DNA from: an uncultured Clostridium sp.
GTDB lineage: Bacteria > Bacillota > Clostridia > Clostridiales > Clostridiaceae
NCBI GenBank assembly: GCA_900539375.1
Contig: UQBY01000042.1
Location: 1 to 17,988, forward strand
Direction: 5' to 3'
Length of the DNA: 17,988 bases
The translations under genes and the position numbers were made by a program. Numbering within the stretch: the stretch's first letter is position 1; each line of letters opens with the position of its first letter. Below are positions 14,741-17,988 of this stretch, piece after piece. Under the pieces are notes generated by a model that ran no database searches, was not told the origin of the DNA, and was given only the letters and a program-made list of their open reading frames with translations.

Positions 14741-15613
14741 ATGAAAAAAAAGTTGCCAAAGATTTTTATTGGTTTAATATTTATTATAGGTTTAGGGATT
14801 ATGTTGTATCCTATAATTAGTAATTTATATATAGAGCATCATCAAGGAAATATTATTGATGAATATAATAAAACTGTTGAATCTATGCCAGATGATACTT
14901 TAGAGAAGGAAAGAGAAAAGGCTGAAGGTTATAATAAAATGTTAACAGGAAATATGATAATAACAGACCCTTTTGACCCAGAGGCTCAAAAGAAACTTGA
15001 AGAAAACTCTGATTATTATAATATTTTAAATATAGGTAATGATAATATAATAGGGTATATTAAAATTCCTAAAATAAATGTTAGTCTTCCTATATATCAT
15101 GGTACTTCTGAAGATGTATTAAAAAGAGGTGTAGGGCATTTACAAAATACATCTTTTCCAATAGGTGGAGAAGGAACTCATGCTGTATTATCAGGTCATA
15201 CTGGTCTTTCTTCTGCTAAATTATTTACTGATTTAGATAAACTTGAGGAAGGGGAATTATTTTTTATAGAAGTATTAGGTGAAAAATTAGCTTATAAGAT
15301 TGACCAAATAAAGATAGTAGAGCCTAGTGAAACCTCTGATTTAGTTATAAAGTCTGGAGAAGATTATGTTACTTTAGTAACTTGTACTCCTTATGGAATA
15401 AATTCACATCGTCTTTTAGTTCGTGGAACTAGAATTCCTTATACAGAAGATGTTGAAAAAGAAGCTAAGAATGAAGAAAATTCAAAGGTAAAGAGTACTT
15501 GGCGTGATGAATACTTTAAGGCATTAGCAGTTGGATTAGGTGGATTATCAATATTAGGAGTAATATTTATAATAATTGTACTTATTAAAAAGAAAGGAAG
15601 AAGGAAGAAGTAA
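14741..15613 (+). CDS. srtC: Class C (pilin-polymerising) sortase 1, DPF lid
   Basis: A 290-residue membrane transpeptidase (numbered from ATG 14741). There is an N-terminal membrane segment (~5-27) and a DPF lid motif (Asp76-Pro77-Phe78) of the kind that covers the active site in pilin-specific sortases. The catalytic His is in LSGHTGLSS (His153), the Cys in TLVTCTPYG (Cys215) and the Arg in NSHRLLVRG (Arg224). A C-terminal membrane helix (~258-283) and Lys/Arg tail are also typical of class C. It would cut LPKTG/LPRAG and join the Thr or Ala to a pilin lysine. Start: AAGGAG (14724-14729) precedes both TTG 14735 (5 nt) and ATG 14741 (11 nt); a still longer frame from TTG 14720 contains the ribosome binding site and is rejected. 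It overlaps the next sortase by one base. Confidence 0.9.
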   Translation: MKKKLPKIFIGLIFIIGLGIMLYPIISNLYIEHHQGNIIDEYNKTVESMPDDTLEKEREKAEGYNKMLTGNMIITDPFDPEAQKKLEENSDYYNILNIGNDNIIGYIKIPKINVSLPIYHGTSEDVLKRGVGHLQNTSFPIGGEGTHAVLSGHTGLSSAKLFTDLDKLEEGELFFIEVLGEKLAYKIDQIKIVEPSETSDLVIKSGEDYVTLVTCTPYGINSHRLLVRGTRIPYTEDVEKEAKNEENSKVKSTWRDEYFKALAVGLGGLSILGVIFIIIVLIKKKGRRKK

Positions 15614-16503
15614 TGAAGCAAAAATTAAAATTAATTTTTGTAAGCTTAATGTTTATACTAGGGCTGGTTCTTTTTCTCTATCCTTTGGTAAATAAATATG
15701 AGAATAAAATAGAAGTTAATGAAACTAAAAAGAATTTTGAGAAAACAGTAGAAAAGCTTCAAGAGGAATCTAAGGAAGAAGATAGTCCTTTAAATAAGTT
15801 GTATAGTGATATGAAAGCTTATAATGAAAAGATTTATAAAGATAAACAATCAGATTTAAAAGACCCTTGGTCTTATGAGCAAAGTAGTTTTGATTTAACA
15901 AAGTATGGAGTAGAGAATAATATAATTGGTTATATTATAGTTCCTCATATGGAAATAGAGCTTCCAATATATTTAGGTGCAAATTCAGATAATATGGCAA
16001 AGGGTGCTGTTCATATGAGTCAAACTTCTCTGCCTATTGGTGGAGAGAATACTAATTGTGTAATAGCTGCTCATAGAGGATATAAGGGAATTCCTATGTT
16101 TTGTGATATTGAGATTATGGAAATTGGTGATGAGGTTATAATTAAAAATCTTTGGGAAACTTTAAAATATCGTGTTTCTAATATAAAGATAATTAATCCA
16201 TCAGATTCCCAAGAAGTTCTTATACAATCAGGAAAGGATATGGTAACTTTAATAACATGTCATCCTTATACAAAAAATTATAAAAGATATGTTGTTTATT
16301 GTGAAAGAGAAAAAGATGATGAAGAAAATAATAATCAAACAGTAAGTAATGAAACTGTTACTGCTAATAAAGAAGATAAACCTAAAAAATTGTCAGAATC
16401 TCAGTATAGAATATTATTTGACAGATACTCTCCCTTAGTAGGAGTTGTAATAATGGGACTTCTTCTTATTGTTTTAATAGTTACTGGAAAAAAGAAAAAA
16501 TAG
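15613..16503 (+). CDS. srtC: Class C (pilin-polymerising) sortase 2, DPW lid
   Basis: A 296-residue paralogue of the preceding sortase, translationally coupled through TAATG (stop and start share one base). An N-terminal membrane segment (~6-25) is followed by a coiled, charged linker and the lid motif DPW (84-86). The catalytic His is in IAAHRGYKG (His154), the Cys in TLITCHPYT (Cys216) and the Arg in NYKRYVVYC (Arg225). A C-terminal membrane helix (~272-292) ends in GKKKK. The DPW lid is the more common form for pilin-polymerising sortases. With two enzymes and two substrates carrying LPRAG and LPKTG, one sortase may add the tip subunit while the other polymerises the backbone. This division of labour is inferred. 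Confidence 0.9.
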   Translation: MKQKLKLIFVSLMFILGLVLFLYPLVNKYENKIEVNETKKNFEKTVEKLQEESKEEDSPLNKLYSDMKAYNEKIYKDKQSDLKDPWSYEQSSFDLTKYGVENNIIGYIIVPHMEIELPIYLGANSDNMAKGAVHMSQTSLPIGGENTNCVIAAHRGYKGIPMFCDIEIMEIGDEVIIKNLWETLKYRVSNIKIINPSDSQEVLIQSGKDMVTLITCHPYTKNYKRYVVYCEREKDDEENNNQTVSNETVTANKEDKPKKLSESQYRILFDRYSPLVGVVIMGLLLIVLIVTGKKKK

Positions 16504-16546
16504 ACTCTAATAAATATTATATAAAATATACATATTAAATTTTAAA

Positions 16547-16575
16547 TGGAAATTATGTGAGTTATAGGATATAAT
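16547..16575 (+). promoter_or_regulatory. Putative promoter of the pspA-type operon
   Basis: TGGAAA (16547-16552), a 17-nt spacer and a perfect TATAAT (16570-16575), 35 bp before the GTG start. It separates this operon from the pilus cluster; no clear intrinsic terminator is seen after sortase 2. Confidence 0.5.
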
Positions 16576-16609
16576 AAAATAAAGTAATTTTTAAAAGAGG
16601 GTGAATTTT

Positions 16610-17362
16610 GTGGGAGTTTTAAAAAGATTTGGCAATATAATGTCATGTAAAGTAAATTCTTTATTAAGTAAGTCAAAAAATCCACTTAAGGATGTAGATA
16701 AATATATAGCCTTATTAGAATCACAATTAGGAGAAATAAAAGCAGAAAAGGAAGCTGTAGATGTTCTTGAAAAAAGAAAAAAGAGAGAAGTTTTAGAATG
16801 TGAAGATACTGTGGATAAATTTCAAAGATATGTGGATAAATCTTTAGCATCTAATAAAGAAAGAGATGCTAAAAGATTTATGGAACAAAAAAGTGATGCA
16901 GAGAAGAAGCTAGAAGTTTTAAAAAAGGAATATACCTTAATAGCAGATAGCAATAAAAAAATGCTTCAAATGGATGAAAAACTTATAAATGATATAAATG
17001 AGCTTAAAGCTAAAAAAGAAGAAATAAAGAATAAGCTTATGCAAGCAAAATCAGGTGCATCTGTTAATACTAAACTAGATGAAGCTTCTAAAAATGCAGA
17101 TAAAGCTTTATTTAAGGCAGAAGCCTTAGCTGAACTTAATGATGGAAGTTATAAAAATAGTGATATTAGCGATATGAGTATATTTGATGAACTTTATGAA
17201 GATAACAATGCCGAAAATGCTGATAAAGTGGAATTAAATAAAAATAAAGATTCTTTAAATAGTAATATCACAGCAAATAATGAACCAATAGAGCAAAATA
17301 CAAGTAATGAAGCTGAAGATGATGGCTTAGATGAATTAAGAAAACAATTAGGTTTAATTTAA
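16610..17362 (+). CDS. pspA: PspA/IM30 family membrane-stress protein
   Basis: A 250-residue protein starting MGVLKRFGNIMSCKVNSLLS, which matches the amphipathic N-terminal helix of PspA/Vipp1 (MG-x-x-x-RF...I-x-x-N-x-L). Long Lys/Glu-rich coiled coils follow (~25-150), then an acidic Asn-rich linker (~175-235) and the tail LDELRKQLGLI. These proteins belong to the bacterial ESCRT-III-like group and assemble on stressed inner membranes. Start: GTG 16610 lies 6 nt after AGAGGGTG and aligns with the family N terminus; an upstream GTG at 16601 abuts that site and is rejected. The next gene is a YdjG-like zinc-ribbon protein, reproducing the start of the Bacillus subtilis ydjF-ydjG-ydjH-ydjI order, so this is most like YdjF/PspA. 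The low-complexity linker is longer than I recall for typical family members. Confidence 0.88.
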   Translation: MGVLKRFGNIMSCKVNSLLSKSKNPLKDVDKYIALLESQLGEIKAEKEAVDVLEKRKKREVLECEDTVDKFQRYVDKSLASNKERDAKRFMEQKSDAEKKLEVLKKEYTLIADSNKKMLQMDEKLINDINELKAKKEEIKNKLMQAKSGASVNTKLDEASKNADKALFKAEALAELNDGSYKNSDISDMSIFDELYEDNNAENADKVELNKNKDSLNSNITANNEPIEQNTSNEAEDDGLDELRKQLGLI

Positions 17363-17369
17363 TGATTTT

Positions 17370-17422
17370 AGTCATAAATTGATTTTATGTTTAAATTTAT
17401 ATAAAAGACTTAATTTATGACT
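17370..17422 (+). promoter_or_regulatory. 11-bp inverted repeat between pspA and the zinc-ribbon gene
   Basis: AGTCATAAATT (17370-17380) is perfectly complementary to AATTTATGACT (17412-17422) across a 31-nt loop, followed by a short T/A run. It may be a weak intercistronic hairpin, adjusting expression of the downstream gene, or an operator. Evidence is limited to the symmetry. Confidence 0.4.
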
Positions 17423-17455
17423 TTATTATAAATTAGATTTAAGGGGGGAAAAACT

Positions 17456-17893
17456 ATGTCAGATGAAAAGGTTTATAGGTGCGAAAATTGTGGAGGAATA
17501 ATGGAGTTTGATGTAAAAACTCAAACTCTTAAATGTCCAAACTGTGAGACAAGCATTCAAATAGAAAATGACACTTCATCAATAGTAGAGCATGATTTAA
17601 CCTTAGATTCGAAAAGAATTATAAAAGCTACTGAAAAAGAAAGTAAAACAATGGAATGTAGTGGTTGTGGTGCTTCAATAGAAATAGGTCCAAATGACAC
17701 AGCAGCAAAGTGTCCTTATTGTGATTCTAGCTATGTATTAGCAGAAAGGCAGGAAGAAACTATAATTCCAGATGGAGTTATTCCATTTAAACTTGATAAA
17801 AATCAAGTGCTTTTAGATTTTAGAAAGTGGATGGGGAAAAGATGGCTTGCTCCAAATGAGTTAAAAAAGCTATATCAACATGGAGGTAACTAA
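17456..17893 (+). pseudogene. Truncated YdjG-like double zinc-ribbon (TFIIB-type) protein
   Basis: The 145 visible residues contain two four-cysteine zinc ribbons: Cys9/Cys12/Cys27/Cys30 and Cys68/Cys71/Cys86/Cys89. The conserved stretch VIPFKLDKNQ...FRKWMGKRWLAPNELKKLYQ follows. In the YdjG-like family this block is followed by a membrane-associated C-terminal region of well over 100 residues, but here translation stops at HGGN. The 5' part is well preserved, with Shine-Dalgarno AAGGGGGG 15-8 nt before the ATG, so the break looks recent. In B. subtilis the homologue works with YdjH, YdjI and PspA at the membrane. The abrupt stop coincides with a change to hairpin-rich non-coding DNA, suggesting an insertion rather than a point mutation. 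The rest of the gene, if present, lies beyond the window. Confidence 0.65.
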
Positions 17894-17988
17894 CAGTTAC
17901 AAATAAATTATAAAAAGTTATAAATTGATGTTTATTTTTATAATTTAGAAAATTGTTGACAGCCTCCCATATTCGTAAAGAGTATGGA
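17891..17988. mobile_element. Possible left end of an inserted element (IS200-like?), cut by the window edge
   Basis: From the broken zinc-ribbon gene to the end there is no coding sequence, but two strong symmetries occur. AAATTATAAAAA (17905-17916) pairs perfectly with TTTTTATAATTT (17935-17946). CCATATTC (17967-17974) pairs with GAGTATGG (17980-17987), with one G-U. The second stem is preceded by CCTC and cut at GGA. If the next bases complete GGAGG, the hairpin would mask a ribosome binding site, a control device known in IS200-type elements. TTGACA at 17956-17961 could be a -35 box. No transposase is visible, so the identity is speculative. Confidence 0.3.

Noticed and set aside
16601..16609. 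GTG at 16601 as start of the PspA-like protein
   Set aside because: It directly abuts the ribosome binding site; GTG 16610 has good spacing and restores the conserved MG-x-x-x-RF family start.

Overview
The window is very AT-rich DNA with strong GGAGG-type ribosome binding sites, Gram-positive sortases, a PspA/YdjG pair and clostridial-style surface proteins. It most likely comes from a low-GC Firmicute of the Clostridium type. The species cannot be named from sequence alone.

Region 1 (1-1440) is a scarred accessory segment. A ~106 bp direct repeat (16-122 and 1303-1407) flanks a broken GNAT/YoaP-type gene and an intact alpha/beta hydrolase. Both repeat copies carry the 3' end of the same unidentified reading frame.

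Region 2 (1442-5771) looks like a self-contained surface-anchoring module. A double-XRE-helix-turn-helix regulator on the minus strand is divergent from a secreted InlB-type repeat protein ending in an NPKTADN sorting signal, followed by its probable class B sortase. A small palindrome sits between two opposed promoters. A perfect 16-bp hairpin separates the anchored protein from the sortase.

Region 3 (5772-7993) is a MATE efflux gene with a near-consensus promoter and a ~200-nt structured leader. The leader has two hairpins sharing an 11-nt loop motif, the second being a full intrinsic terminator, then a third hairpin just before the ribosome binding site. It looks like an attenuation or riboswitch-type control region that I cannot match to a known class. 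About 600 bp of gene-poor DNA follows, with a terminator, decayed coding traces and a 22-bp palindrome.

Region 4 (8000-16503) is a sortase-assembled pilus operon. It holds a very large tip/adhesin pilin (fibro-slime domain, Cna-B-like domains, LPRAG), a backbone pilin (isopeptide D2 domain, E-box, LPKTG) and two class C sortases with DPF and DPW lid motifs. A terminator-like hairpin lies between backbone pilin and sortases and would favour substrate over enzyme.

Region 5 (16504-17988) starts a PspA/YdjG membrane-stress operon. The zinc-ribbon gene stops abruptly mid-protein. The last ~100 bases carry two hairpins that may be the left end of an inserted element, possibly IS200-like.

Best candidates for something undescribed: the MATE leader RNA, the regulator/InlB-repeat/SrtB module with its duplicated sorting signal, and the multidomain LPRAG tip pilin.
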